Source: an uncultured Alphaproteobacteria bacterium
GTDB lineage: Bacteria > Pseudomonadota > Alphaproteobacteria > GCA-2731375
NCBI GenBank assembly: GCA_951812805.1
Contig: CATOSZ010000001.1
Span: 1,054,001 to 1,118,000, forward strand
DNA length: 64,000 nucleotides
Direction: 5' to 3'
Below the pieces are notes generated by a model. The model saw only the letters and a program-made list of their open reading frames with translations. It was not told the DNA's origin and did not search any database. A program made the position numbers and the translations under genes. Below are positions 55,972 to 64,000 of this stretch, one piece after another. Position 1 is the first letter of the stretch; the number at the start of each line of letters is the position of its first letter.

Positions 55972-58467
55972 ATGCCACGGGACCCCATGATGGACACACC
56001 TCGCCCGAGTAACGACGCCGCCGCCGAAACACCCGAGCCAGCGCCGCAGAAGCGTGGACCGAAGCTGCGCCTGCGGGCCCGCAACGCGGGTCCGGAAGCC
56101 GCGCCTGCGCCCGACGGTGCCGCGCCCGAGGCGGCCGTGAAGGAACCGACGTTGGAAGCGCCGGCGTCGGCGGTACCGCCCGCCGGCGAAAACGAGGAGG
56201 CCGCCGCGGCCCCGCCCGAGCCGCGCTGGGAGTTGCCGAGCTCCGCCCTCCGGCAGGAGGCGGCGGACCCCCTGCTCGGCTGCCTGCTCGCCGTGACGAA
56301 ACACTTCGGGCGGCCGAGCACGCCGCAATCGCTCATCAGCGGCCTGCCGCTGGAGGGCAACCGGCTGACGCCGGCCCTCTTCCTGCGCGCCGCCGACCGG
56401 GCCGATCTCAGCTCACGCATCGTCAAACGTCGGTTGAGCGCGCTGCCGGAATACGTGCTGCCGGTGATCTTGTTGTTGAAGGGCCGGACAGCCTGCGTAC
56501 TGTTCAAGCGGGTCGGCCGCGACAAGGCGGAAGTGCTGTTCCCCGAAACCGGCGACGGCAGTGAGGTCATCGATCTCGACGTCCTTAACGCACGCTACGA
56601 CGGCCACGCCATCTTCCTGCGCCCGCGCTACCATTACAGTCAGGTCCAGCGCGAGGTTTTGCTCGGCCGCGGGCGAAGCTGGTTCTGGGGCACGCTCGCG
56701 CGCTTCTGGAAGACCTATCTTGGCGTGATGGTGGCCGCCGCCTTCATCAATCTGCTGGCGCTCGCCTCCCCCCTCTTCGTCATGAACGTCTACGACCGGG
56801 TGGTACCCAACCAGGCGAAGGAGACACTGACGGTCCTGGTCATCGGCATCGGATTGATCTTCGTCTTCGACTTCATGCTGCGATGGCTACGCTCCCACTT
56901 CGTCGACAATGCGGGCAAGCGGGCCGACGTCTTGATGTCGAGCAAGATCTTCCACCAGGTGCTCGGCATCACGATGCAGTCGCGCCCCGGATCCTCCGGT
57001 GCCTTCGCCAACCAGCTGCGCGACTTCGAATGGCTGCGCGAGTTCTTCACCTCGGCCACCGTCGTCGCACTGATCGACCTGCCGTTCCTGTTCGTCTTCG
57101 TTGCCGTCATCTACATGATCGCCGGCCCGGTCGCCTATATCCCGGCAATCGCCGTGCCGGTAGTGATCATCATCGGCCTGGTGCTGCAAATCCCGCTACG
57201 CAGCGCGGTGCGCCAGGCGACGGCGGAAGGCTCGCAGAAGCACGGCGTGATGATCGAGACCATCGCCGCGCTCGATACGGTCAAGAGCCTGGGGGCCGAA
57301 GGCCGCATGCAGCGGGAGTGGGAGAAATACGTCGGCACCTCGGCCAATACGGGCATGCGGGTGCGCAATCTCTCCGGCCTCGGCGTCAACGTGACCCAGC
57401 TGATCCAGCACTTCGTCACCGTCGCCGTCGTCGCCTTCGGCGTCTATTTGATCGCCGACAACGAACTCACCATCGGCGGGCTCATCGCCTGCACGATTCT
57501 GACCGGGCGATGCATGGCGCCGCTCAGCCAGATCGCCAATATCCTCTCCCGCCTGCATCAGTCGATCGCCGCCTTGAAGGCGCTCAACCAGATCATGCGC
57601 ATGCCGGTGGAACGGCCCGAGGATGCCCGCTACCTGAGCCGCGATACCATCGAGGGCTCGATCGCCTTCGAGAACGTCTCCTTCAGCTATCCCGAAGCGG
57701 AAGTGCCGGCCCTGCGCGACGTCTCCTTCAAGATCGAGCCCGGCGAAAAGGTCGCGATCATCGGCCCGGTCGGTTCCGGCAAGTCGACGATCTCGCGGCT
57801 TTTGATGAAGCTGTACGAGCCGGACAGCGGCGCGGTCCTGGTCGACGGCACGGACGTTCGGCAGATCGATCCGAGCGACATCCGCAAGTCGCTCGGCGTG
57901 CTGCTGCAGGACGTCATTCTGTTCCACGGCAGTGTCCGCGACAACATCGCGATGGCGACGCCGCATGCCGACGACGACATGATCCTGCGCGCCGCCAACC
58001 TCGCCGGCGTGCACGAGTTCATCTCACAGCAGCCCGCCGGCTACGACCTCGTCGTCGGCGAGCGGGGACAGACGCTGTCCGGTGGACAGCGCCAATGCAT
58101 CGCGCTCGCCCGGTCCCTCCTGCCCGACCCGCCGGTCGTGGTCCTGGACGAGCCGACGAGCATGATGGACATGCCGGCGGAGAACGCCTTCAAGCAGCGC
58201 ATGCGGGACTATCTCTCCGGCAAGACCCTGGTGCTGGTGACCCACCGGCCTTCGCTGCTGGACCTGGTCGACCGGGTGATCGTCATCTCGCGCGGCCGTG
58301 TCGTCGCCGACGGTCCGCGCGACGAGGTGTTGAAAAAAGGCCGAAGCAACGCCAAACGCCAGGCCGCCCAGGAGCAACCCGCTGCGGCGACGCCGCCTGG
58401 GTCCGGGGCCGCCGCGACGGTGCAACGCCCGCAGGCCCCGGCGGCGACGCCGGCGCCGGGCGAATAG
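55972..58467 (+). CDS. Type I secretion ABC transporter/ATPase (LapB-like)
   Basis: 831 residues. An Ala/Pro-rich leader (about 1-90), then a degenerate C39 peptidase-like domain (DPLLGCLLAVTKHFG) without a working catalytic triad, six transmembrane helices (about 245-520), and the nucleotide-binding domain: Walker A IIGPVGSGKST, signature LSGGQRQ, Walker B VVVLDEPTSMMD. The TIGR03375/LapB group exports large surface adhesins or RTX proteins. Start codons at 55987 and 55990 are alternatives. Followed by the adaptor, a LapG-like protein and an HD-GYP-type protein. No outer-membrane TolC-like gene nor adhesin substrate is in the window. Confidence 0.92.
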   Translation: MPRDPMMDTPRPSNDAAAETPEPAPQKRGPKLRLRARNAGPEAAPAPDGAAPEAAVKEPTLEAPASAVPPAGENEEAAAAPPEPRWELPSSALRQEAADPLLGCLLAVTKHFGRPSTPQSLISGLPLEGNRLTPALFLRAADRADLSSRIVKRRLSALPEYVLPVILLLKGRTACVLFKRVGRDKAEVLFPETGDGSEVIDLDVLNARYDGHAIFLRPRYHYSQVQREVLLGRGRSWFWGTLARFWKTYLGVMVAAAFINLLALASPLFVMNVYDRVVPNQAKETLTVLVIGIGLIFVFDFMLRWLRSHFVDNAGKRADVLMSSKIFHQVLGITMQSRPGSSGAFANQLRDFEWLREFFTSATVVALIDLPFLFVFVAVIYMIAGPVAYIPAIAVPVVIIIGLVLQIPLRSAVRQATAEGSQKHGVMIETIAALDTVKSLGAEGRMQREWEKYVGTSANTGMRVRNLSGLGVNVTQLIQHFVTVAVVAFGVYLIADNELTIGGLIACTILTGRCMAPLSQIANILSRLHQSIAALKALNQIMRMPVERPEDARYLSRDTIEGSIAFENVSFSYPEAEVPALRDVSFKIEPGEKVAIIGPVGSGKSTISRLLMKLYEPDSGAVLVDGTDVRQIDPSDIRKSLGVLLQDVILFHGSVRDNIAMATPHADDDMILRAANLAGVHEFISQQPAGYDLVVGERGQTLSGGQRQCIALARSLLPDPPVVVLDEPTSMMDMPAENAFKQRMRDYLSGKTLVLVTHRPSLLDLVDRVIVISRGRVVADGPRDEVLKKGRSNAKRQAAQEQPAAATPPGSGAAATVQRPQAPAATPAPGE

Positions 58468-58482
58468 GGCCGGAGGGCGACC

Positions 58483-59808
58483 ATGGCACGCAGACGGGAT
58501 TGGCACGACGCGCAGTTCGCCTCCGAGGTCGAGAACTCGATGGTGCAGGGGCCGAACCCGACCCTCTATACCGTCTTCATCCTGGTCATCTGCCTACTGG
58601 TCGCCGCCTTCTTCTGGGCCTATGCGGCGGAGGTCGACGAAGTCACGCGGGGCGAAGGCCGCATCATCCCCTCTTCCAAGACGCAAATCGTACAGAACCT
58701 CGAGGGTGGCATCCTGAAGGAAGTGTTCGTCCAGGACGGCGACACGGTGAAGGAAGGCACCGTTCTGCTACGAATCGACGACACGGGCGCCGCCTCCAGC
58801 TACGGCGAATTGAAGGCCGGCCGCTTTGCCCTGATGGGCCGGGTCGCCCGCCTGATCGCCCAGGCCGAAAACAAGCCCCTGCAGTTCCCGCCCGAGCTGA
58901 TGGCCGAGGCCCGCGTCATCGCGGTCAACGAAGAACAGCTGTTCAACGCCAGCGAAAGCGCGCTGCAGTCGCAGATCCAGATCCTTCGGGTGCAGGCTGA
59001 CCAGCGCAAGCAGGAGCTGGCGGAGCTCTACGGCAAGATCTCCAAGTTCAAGACGAGCCTGAAGCTCGCCAACGACGAGTTGAAGCTGACCGAGCCGCTG
59101 GCCAAGAAGGGCATCGTGCCGGCGATCGACCTCATCCGGATCAAGCGTCAGGTCGCCGACCTCGCGGGCGAGTTGAAGACGACGCAGCTGGCGGTGCCGC
59201 GTGCCAAGTCGGCCGAGCAGGAAGCCCATCGGCGGATCGAGGAGAAGTTCAACACGCGGCGCACCGAGTCGCTGACCGAGTTGAACCAGGCGCGCGCGGA
59301 ATTGGCCCAGCTGGAGGAGACGATCGGCGCGGCGCGCGACCGGGTCGTGCGCACCGACGTCGTCTCGCCGGTGAACGGCATCATCAAGGAGTTGAAGGTT
59401 CGAACCCTCGGCGGTGTCATCAAGCCCGGCATGGACCTCGTCGAGATCGTGCCGGTCGACGACTCGCTTCTGGTCGAAGCCAAGATCCGTCCCGCCGACA
59501 TCGCCTTCCTCAGCCTCGACCAGGTCGCGACGGTGAAGCTCACCGCCTACGATTTCTCGATCTACGGCGGCCTGGACGGCCGGTTGGAGCGGATCAGCGA
59601 CGACACCATCACCGACGAGGAGGGGGAAGCCTTCTATCACGTCATCATCCGCACCGATCAAAACTTCCTGGAGCGGGGTGAGGAGCGCCTGCCGATCATC
59701 CCCGGCATGGTTGCCAGCGTCGACGTGCTGACCGGTCGCAAGACCATCCTCGACTATCTGTTGAAGCCCATCCTCAAGGCGCGGAACAACGCGTTGAGCG
59801 AACGGTGA
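58483..59808 (+). CDS. HlyD-family type I secretion adaptor (LapC-like)
   Basis: 441 residues. One N-terminal transmembrane helix (TVFILVICLLVAAFFWAYAA, about 28-47), lipoyl/barrel-sandwich halves (IVQNLEGGILKEVFVQDGD and VRTDVVSPVNGIIKELKV), and a long coiled-coil hairpin between them (about 140-290). It links the inner-membrane transporter to the outer-membrane channel. Its stop overlaps the GTG start of the next gene (GTGA, 59805-59808). Confidence 0.93.
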   Translation: MARRRDWHDAQFASEVENSMVQGPNPTLYTVFILVICLLVAAFFWAYAAEVDEVTRGEGRIIPSSKTQIVQNLEGGILKEVFVQDGDTVKEGTVLLRIDDTGAASSYGELKAGRFALMGRVARLIAQAENKPLQFPPELMAEARVIAVNEEQLFNASESALQSQIQILRVQADQRKQELAELYGKISKFKTSLKLANDELKLTEPLAKKGIVPAIDLIRIKRQVADLAGELKTTQLAVPRAKSAEQEAHRRIEEKFNTRRTESLTELNQARAELAQLEETIGAARDRVVRTDVVSPVNGIIKELKVRTLGGVIKPGMDLVEIVPVDDSLLVEAKIRPADIAFLSLDQVATVKLTAYDFSIYGGLDGRLERISDDTITDEEGEAFYHVIIRTDQNFLERGEERLPIIPGMVASVDVLTGRKTILDYLLKPILKARNNALSER

Positions 59809-60491
59809 GAGCGGCTCGAAAATACCTCGCGGGACTGCTGTTCCCGCTGCTGGTGGCGACGACGGCTTATGGCGCGAGCGGACAGGCCTCGGCGCCGGTG
59901 GGCATATTCGGCTACATCGAATTCGCCTCCGACAATCTCGCCGCCCTGCCCGTCTGGCGCGACGCCCTTTCCAGAATTGCGGTAGATCGGGAACGGGGCC
60001 GGGCTTGCGACGCCGATGCCGCACGTTGCACGGGCATGATCGTCACCGTGTGGCGCGCCAAAGTGCAGGAACTTTCGGGCCTAGAGCTGGAACGTCAGTT
60101 GGCCGAGGTGAACCGCTATGCCAATGGCCAGGGGAAGGCGGCGAGGCCCGCCGGCGGGGAAGCCATCGAACGCTGGGCCGGACCGATCGAGTTCCTCGAA
60201 CAAGGCGGCGGGGCAGAGGCGTTCGCCATCTTGAAATTCGCGACCCTGCGCGAGCTCGGCATTGCGAACGAAGCCCTGCGGATTACCATCGTCTACGACA
60301 CGCTGCGCAACCGGCGCCATGCCGTCGTCGTCGTTCGTCACGGCACGGGCTTTCGGGTACTCGATACCTGGAGTGATGCGGTGCTCGACGTGGAACGACT
60401 GAAATACTACGTGCCGCTCTATTCGGTGAACGAAACGACGCGCTGGGCGCACGTCGTCAACCGGCCGCTCGGCCGTGACAAGGCGAAGTAG
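59805..60491 (+). CDS. LapG-family (BTLCP) protein lacking the catalytic cysteine
   Basis: 228 residues with a signal peptide (LAGLLFPLLVATTAYGASG). It matches bacterial transglutaminase-like cysteine proteinases of the LapG type: early CxnC pair (CDADAARC), VNRYANG, GPIEFLEQ, ILKFATLRELGIANE, RHAVVVVRHG with His172 and VLDTW with Asp187. In active LapG the sequence before ILK/IAK is GDCEDYA; here it is GGGAEAFA, so Cys and the Ca2+-binding Asp are absent. LapG normally clips large adhesins in the periplasm. It starts inside the adaptor gene's stop, so it is coupled to the secretion system. Confidence 0.85.
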   Translation: MRAARKYLAGLLFPLLVATTAYGASGQASAPVGIFGYIEFASDNLAALPVWRDALSRIAVDRERGRACDADAARCTGMIVTVWRAKVQELSGLELERQLAEVNRYANGQGKAARPAGGEAIERWAGPIEFLEQGGGAEAFAILKFATLRELGIANEALRITIVYDTLRNRRHAVVVVRHGTGFRVLDTWSDAVLDVERLKYYVPLYSVNETTRWAHVVNRPLGRDKAK

Positions 60492-60493
60492 AC

Positions 60494-62584
60494 ATGTCGG
60501 AGTCGAACGTCCCCACCACCGCCCTCGAGATGTTGAGCGTTCCCACCCTGCGGTCCGAACGGGCCGGCGGAATGCGCATTCTGGCGCTGGCCACATTGTT
60601 CGTCCTGGTCGTGTTGTGCATCGGCATAATTTTCCTCGAGTTTTCGGTGCGGGACGAGGAGGCGGGCCTGCTCGCCAGCACGAGCGATCGCCTCCAGGTT
60701 TCGGCGACGGGCCGGGCCGAGGTTCTCTCCGAATGGCTTAAGGGCCGGCTGGAGCTGGCCGAGCCGATCGCGAACAACGATCTCTATCTCCTGTTCGCGA
60801 CGGAAGTCGATCTCGCCGGGGCGGCGGCTGTGGCGGCCGGGCCGCTCGGCGCGCAGCTGCCCTATATGCAGGCCGGCCTCGCCGCCTTTCAGCGGCAAAC
60901 GGGCCTCACGGGCGCCTATCTCGCCAACGCGGAAGGCGTGGTCTACGCCAACGGCCCCGACGCACCGAGCCTCGATGACGCGCAGCGGGCGGCGGTAAAG
61001 GCCATGTTCCCGAAGAGCGAGGCGCGCATTCTGCCGCTGCGCCAGGCCGGCGACGAGCTCGTCCTCGATCTGCTGGTCCCGCTCCGCCCGGCACAGGCAG
61101 CCTCCGAGGCGCAGGCGGAGCGGACCGTCGGTGTCCTCGTCATGTCGATCCCGGCCGATGCCAGGCTGAGGAGCGCCCTGGCACGCAGCGCGCTCGCCAA
61201 CCAGGGGGAACGGGCACACCTCCTCCAACTCGCGGGTTCTCGCTACAGCGTCGTTCGGCCCGGCGCGACGCCCGGGCTGACGCCGTCCAGCCTGCCCGCG
61301 GGCGAAGCGCCGCGTGCCATCCGCTTCGGCACGCGAAGCGGTCTCGACAATTCCTCGGAGCATCTCTCCGTCGGCGTCGTCGTCGCCGGCGCGCCCTGGG
61401 TCGTCCTGGAGGAGATTTCCAAGGCGGACGCGCTGGAACCGCTCGGCGGCCACCGGCTGTTCGGCGGCTTGATCGTGCTGCTCTCGACCATCGGCTTCGC
61501 CGCCGCGGCGCTGGCCTTCTGGTGGCGCCAGGGCAGCGAGAACAACCGGGCGTTGGCCCAGCAGTATCACGAGCTCGCCGGCCGCCTGCAGACCCAGCGG
61601 CAACTGCTCGACGCCATCAACGGCTCGATCCAGGAGCACATCACCGTCAAGGACGCCGAGGCCAAGTATATCTACGCCAACCCGGCGTTCGCCCGTGCCG
61701 TCGGCCTGCCGGTCGACTCGCTCGTCGGCCTGACCGACCGGGCGCTGTTCCAGAGCGACGAGGCCGAACAACTCGCCACAGAGGACGCGGAAATCATCGC
61801 CGGCGGCGAGGTCGCGGCGCAGATCGTCGCCCTCGACGTCGCCGGAGCCGAGCGGCAGTTCCAGCTTTCCAAGCGCCCCTTCCTCGACGACGAAGACCGG
61901 CGGGTGGGCATCGTCGCCGTCGCCCGCGACATCACCGACATGCTGGAGGCCCAGCGCCTTCGCGAAACCGCGGTGATGAACACCATTCACGCCCTGTCGA
62001 ACACGATCGAAGCGGTCGATCCCTATCTCTCCGGCCATTCCCGCAAGCTCGAAGCGGTGGCCAGCGCCATGGGCCGGGGCCTCGGCCTTTCCGATGCCGA
62101 GGTCGCCACGCTGGAGATCGCCGCCAACCTCTCGCAGATCGGCAAGCTCTCGGTGCCGGCGGAACTGCTGACCAAGTCCGGCCGCCTGAGCGAGGCCGAA
62201 AAGCTGGAGATCCAGGCCCATATCCATCACGCGGACGCCATCCTCGGCGACCTCGACTTCGGCCTGCCGGTACGCGACGTGATGCTGCAGATGCACGAAC
62301 GGCTCGACGGCAGCGGCTATCCGAACGGCCTCGCGGCGGAGCAGATCGACCTCTCGGGCCGCATCCTGGGCGTGGCCGACGTCTTCGTCGCCCGTACCAA
62401 TCCCCGCAGCTACCGTGACGGCGCCCGGCCGGAGGACGTGCTCGACATCTTGCGCAAGAACCTCACGCGCTATGACGAGCGGGTCATCGACGCCCTGGAA
62501 CAGCATCTTGCCCAGGCTGCCAGCCCCAGCCCCGCCCCCGCCGGGACCGACGACGGCGACAACAGCAACGACGGCGGCGGCTGA
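60494..62584 (+). CDS. Membrane PAS/HD-GYP-domain protein with lost HD dyad
   Basis: 696 residues. Transmembrane helix 1 (about 30-50), periplasmic sensor domain (about 55-315), transmembrane helix 2 (about 322-344), PAS domain (about 370-485), then an HD-GYP-type domain (505-665). The GYP motif HERLDGSGYPNGL is intact, but the HDIGK motif reads SQIGK (Ser547-Gln548) and the His pair before ERLDG reads Met-His, so c-di-GMP hydrolysis is unlikely. It lies 2 bases after the LapG-like gene, the place LapD takes in other systems, and may bind rather than cut c-di-GMP. Confidence 0.85.
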   Translation: MSESNVPTTALEMLSVPTLRSERAGGMRILALATLFVLVVLCIGIIFLEFSVRDEEAGLLASTSDRLQVSATGRAEVLSEWLKGRLELAEPIANNDLYLLFATEVDLAGAAAVAAGPLGAQLPYMQAGLAAFQRQTGLTGAYLANAEGVVYANGPDAPSLDDAQRAAVKAMFPKSEARILPLRQAGDELVLDLLVPLRPAQAASEAQAERTVGVLVMSIPADARLRSALARSALANQGERAHLLQLAGSRYSVVRPGATPGLTPSSLPAGEAPRAIRFGTRSGLDNSSEHLSVGVVVAGAPWVVLEEISKADALEPLGGHRLFGGLIVLLSTIGFAAAALAFWWRQGSENNRALAQQYHELAGRLQTQRQLLDAINGSIQEHITVKDAEAKYIYANPAFARAVGLPVDSLVGLTDRALFQSDEAEQLATEDAEIIAGGEVAAQIVALDVAGAERQFQLSKRPFLDDEDRRVGIVAVARDITDMLEAQRLRETAVMNTIHALSNTIEAVDPYLSGHSRKLEAVASAMGRGLGLSDAEVATLEIAANLSQIGKLSVPAELLTKSGRLSEAEKLEIQAHIHHADAILGDLDFGLPVRDVMLQMHERLDGSGYPNGLAAEQIDLSGRILGVADVFVARTNPRSYRDGARPEDVLDILRKNLTRYDERVIDALEQHLAQAASPSPAPAGTDDGDNSNDGGG

Positions 62585-62587
62585 CGC

Positions 62588-63799
62588 GTGTCCCTCATCG
62601 CCAACATGACCGGCCTGCCGGCGCGGGCCCAGGCGCCCATGCTGCTGATCGGCATCGGCCATGGCGGTACGCACCTTGTGACCGCGACCTTTCTGATCCT
62701 GCTCCCCTTCATCAAGGAGGAGCTGGGCCTGAGCTACTTCCAGGCCGGCCTGCTGGTCACGATCTTCCACGCGGCCTCCTTCCTCGCCAACCTGGTGAGC
62801 GGCATGGTCGTCGACATGCTCGGCCGGCGCGTCCTCTTCCAGATCTCCGCCCTGATGGTGGGGGCGTTCGGCCTGGTCGGCTTCGGTCACGCGGGCGGCT
62901 TCCTCTCCCTCGCCTTGCTGATCGCGCTGATCGGCGCGGCCAACAATCTCTGGCATCCGGCGGCGATTTCCTACATCTCGAACCGGTTTCCCGACAATCG
63001 GGGCTATGCGCTTTCGATCCATGCGCTCGGCGCCAACCTCGGCGATGCGATCGCACCGCTGCTGGCGGGCAGTCTGTTGCTGGCGTTGACCTGGCGCGCG
63101 ACGGCGGCCATTTCGGCGATGCCCTCGCTGCTGCTGGCGCTATTGCTGTTGGCGGTTCTGCGGCCGACCGGCGCCAAGAGCGAGGAGCGCCCGGGCCTCG
63201 CCGCCGGTGACTATCTCGCCGGCCTGAAGCGGGTCGTCACCACCCCCTCGGTTCTGCTGCTCTGCTGCATGGCCGGCGTGCGGAGCCTCGGACAAAGCGG
63301 CATCCGCACCTTCCTGCCGCTTTATCTGGTGCAGGTCATGGCGATGGGCCCTGCGCTCTATGGTGCAACGCTGTTCGCCATGCAGATGGGCGGTGTCGTG
63401 GCCGCGCCGATCGCCGGCATCTGGTCGGACCGCATCGGCCGCCGTCCCGTGGTGCTGGCCGGTCTCGGGCTCTCGACGGTCGCACTGCTGCTGCTGACCC
63501 TGATCGGCGACCCCGTGCTGTTCATCGCCGGTGTCTCCCTGCTCGGCTTCGCCCTCTTCGCCGTGCGGCCGGTCATGCAGGGCTGGATGATGGACCTGAC
63601 GCCGCCGGCGCTTGGCGGTTCGGCCACCAGCCTGATGTTCGGCGTACAGACCCTGTTCTCCGTCACCGTACCGGCGGTGGGCGGGCTGATTGCCGACGCC
63701 TGGGGCCTGATCGTCGTGTTCTACTGTCTGGGCGCCACCATGTGCCTCGCCAATCTGCTCGGCTACTTCCTGCCCAAGGACGAGCCGCGCGCGGCCTGA
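62588..63799 (+). CDS. MFS transporter
   Basis: 403 residues starting at GTG 62588, 3 bases after the HD-GYP-type gene. Twelve predicted transmembrane helices with the MFS motif A-like loop DMLGRRVLFQ between helices 2 and 3 and its repeat WSDRIGRRPVVLAG in the second half. The pattern is like fosmidomycin-resistance/Fsr-type MFS members (GHGGTHLVTATFLILLPFIK). Substrate unknown. Close spacing suggests it could be in the secretion operon. Confidence 0.88.
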   Translation: MSLIANMTGLPARAQAPMLLIGIGHGGTHLVTATFLILLPFIKEELGLSYFQAGLLVTIFHAASFLANLVSGMVVDMLGRRVLFQISALMVGAFGLVGFGHAGGFLSLALLIALIGAANNLWHPAAISYISNRFPDNRGYALSIHALGANLGDAIAPLLAGSLLLALTWRATAAISAMPSLLLALLLLAVLRPTGAKSEERPGLAAGDYLAGLKRVVTTPSVLLLCCMAGVRSLGQSGIRTFLPLYLVQVMAMGPALYGATLFAMQMGGVVAAPIAGIWSDRIGRRPVVLAGLGLSTVALLLLTLIGDPVLFIAGVSLLGFALFAVRPVMQGWMMDLTPPALGGSATSLMFGVQTLFSVTVPAVGGLIADAWGLIVVFYCLGATMCLANLLGYFLPKDEPRAA

Positions 63800-63803
63800 G
63801 CCT

Positions 63804-64000
63804 TCAGAACGGGCGCCGCATTTCCCGCATGGTCGACCAGTCCGGCATGGTGGAACCGCCATAGCCCCGCTGCGCGAGCGAGGCGGTGCGAATTTCGCCC
63901 GCCTCGATGCGAAGCCGCGCGCCCGTCCCCGCCGACCGGTAGAGATCGGGGTGCGCGGCGAGAAAAGCGCCCGCCTCGGCCTCGGAGGCATCGGCGAAAC
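63804..64000 (-). CDS. C-terminal end of an unrecognised protein (partial)
   Basis: The last 64 residues of a gene that enters from the right and ends at TGA 63806-63804. It contains HPDLYRSAGTGARLRIEAGE, then RTASLAQRGYGGSTMPDWST and MREMRRPF at the end. I do not recognise the family from this fragment. It is convergent with the MFS gene, with 4 bases between the stops. Confidence 0.6.
   Translation of the reverse strand, partial: FADASEAEAGAFLAAHPDLYRSAGTGARLRIEAGEIRTASLAQRGYGGSTMPDWSTMREMRRPF

Overview
The window is GC-rich chromosomal DNA from an alphaproteobacterium, most likely a free-living, flagellated member of the Rhodospirillales or a close relative. This rests on the flagellar gene order (fliL-fliM-DUF6468-motE divergent from flgF-flgG-flgA-flgH), a FliM with a long acidic N-terminal extension, a GcrA-like zinc motif, a CtrA-type TTAA-N7-TTAA box, a CheZ of the alphaproteobacterial type and the heterotetrameric sarcosine oxidase operon. 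Genes are tightly packed, often with 4-base start/stop overlaps. No rRNA or tRNA gene and no CRISPR array was seen.

Layout. 1-8.4 kb: the end of an SDR gene, a Tat-type deaminase, an unknown 500-aa protein and two divergent flagellar blocks with a sigma-54-like promoter before flgF. 8.4-9.4 kb: a small unknown gene behind a palindromic promoter and a G-quadruplex-like run, then a 63-aa protein resembling only the C-terminal zinc motif of GcrA. 9.6-14.7 kb: soxBDAG (sarcosine oxidase). 14.7-27.5 kb: catabolic and accessory genes (two acyl-CoA dehydrogenases, an HCCA-isomerase-like protein, a histidine kinase with a CXXCH haem motif, an orphan HyuB, NnrS, a HAD phosphatase, an LDH2-type dehydrogenase, an HNH nuclease, a hydratase, an iron alcohol dehydrogenase). 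27.7-32.5 kb: a complete branched-chain amino-acid-type ABC transporter (livF-H-K-M-G). 32.6-42.9 kb: a frameshifted panE-like gene, glnS, a Bax-inhibitor-like gene behind a strong promoter with an operator-like repeat, an MlrC-like gene, an M48 protease, an Old Yellow Enzyme, a CoA transferase, a monooxygenase that seems to start at ATT, and OsmC.

43-49.9 kb is a second motility locus: cheZ, two MotB-like membrane proteins and a very large AMIN/TPR-type periplasmic protein. The large gene is cut in two by a complete 1209-bp ISAs1-family element with matching terminal inverted repeats and a 10-bp target duplication. Removing the element and one duplication copy restores the reading frame exactly. 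50-55.9 kb holds an LLM-class oxidoreductase, a proline-racemase-family enzyme with a Ser/Cys pair, a phosphoesterase, a universal stress protein and a choline dehydrogenase, which could feed betaine to sarcosine metabolism together with soxBDAG.

56-62.6 kb is the most intriguing part. A LapB/LapC-like type I secretion ATPase and adaptor are directly followed, in one apparent operon, by a LapG-family (BTLCP) protein that lacks the catalytic cysteine. Next comes a membrane PAS/HD-GYP protein whose HD dyad is Ser-Gln while the GYP motif is kept. In known Lap systems, LapG is an active protease controlled by LapD, a degenerate c-di-GMP receptor. Here the protease itself looks dead and a degenerate HD-GYP protein sits in the LapD position. 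This may be a non-proteolytic or rewired variant of adhesin control. The window ends with an MFS transporter and the end of an unrecognised gene.
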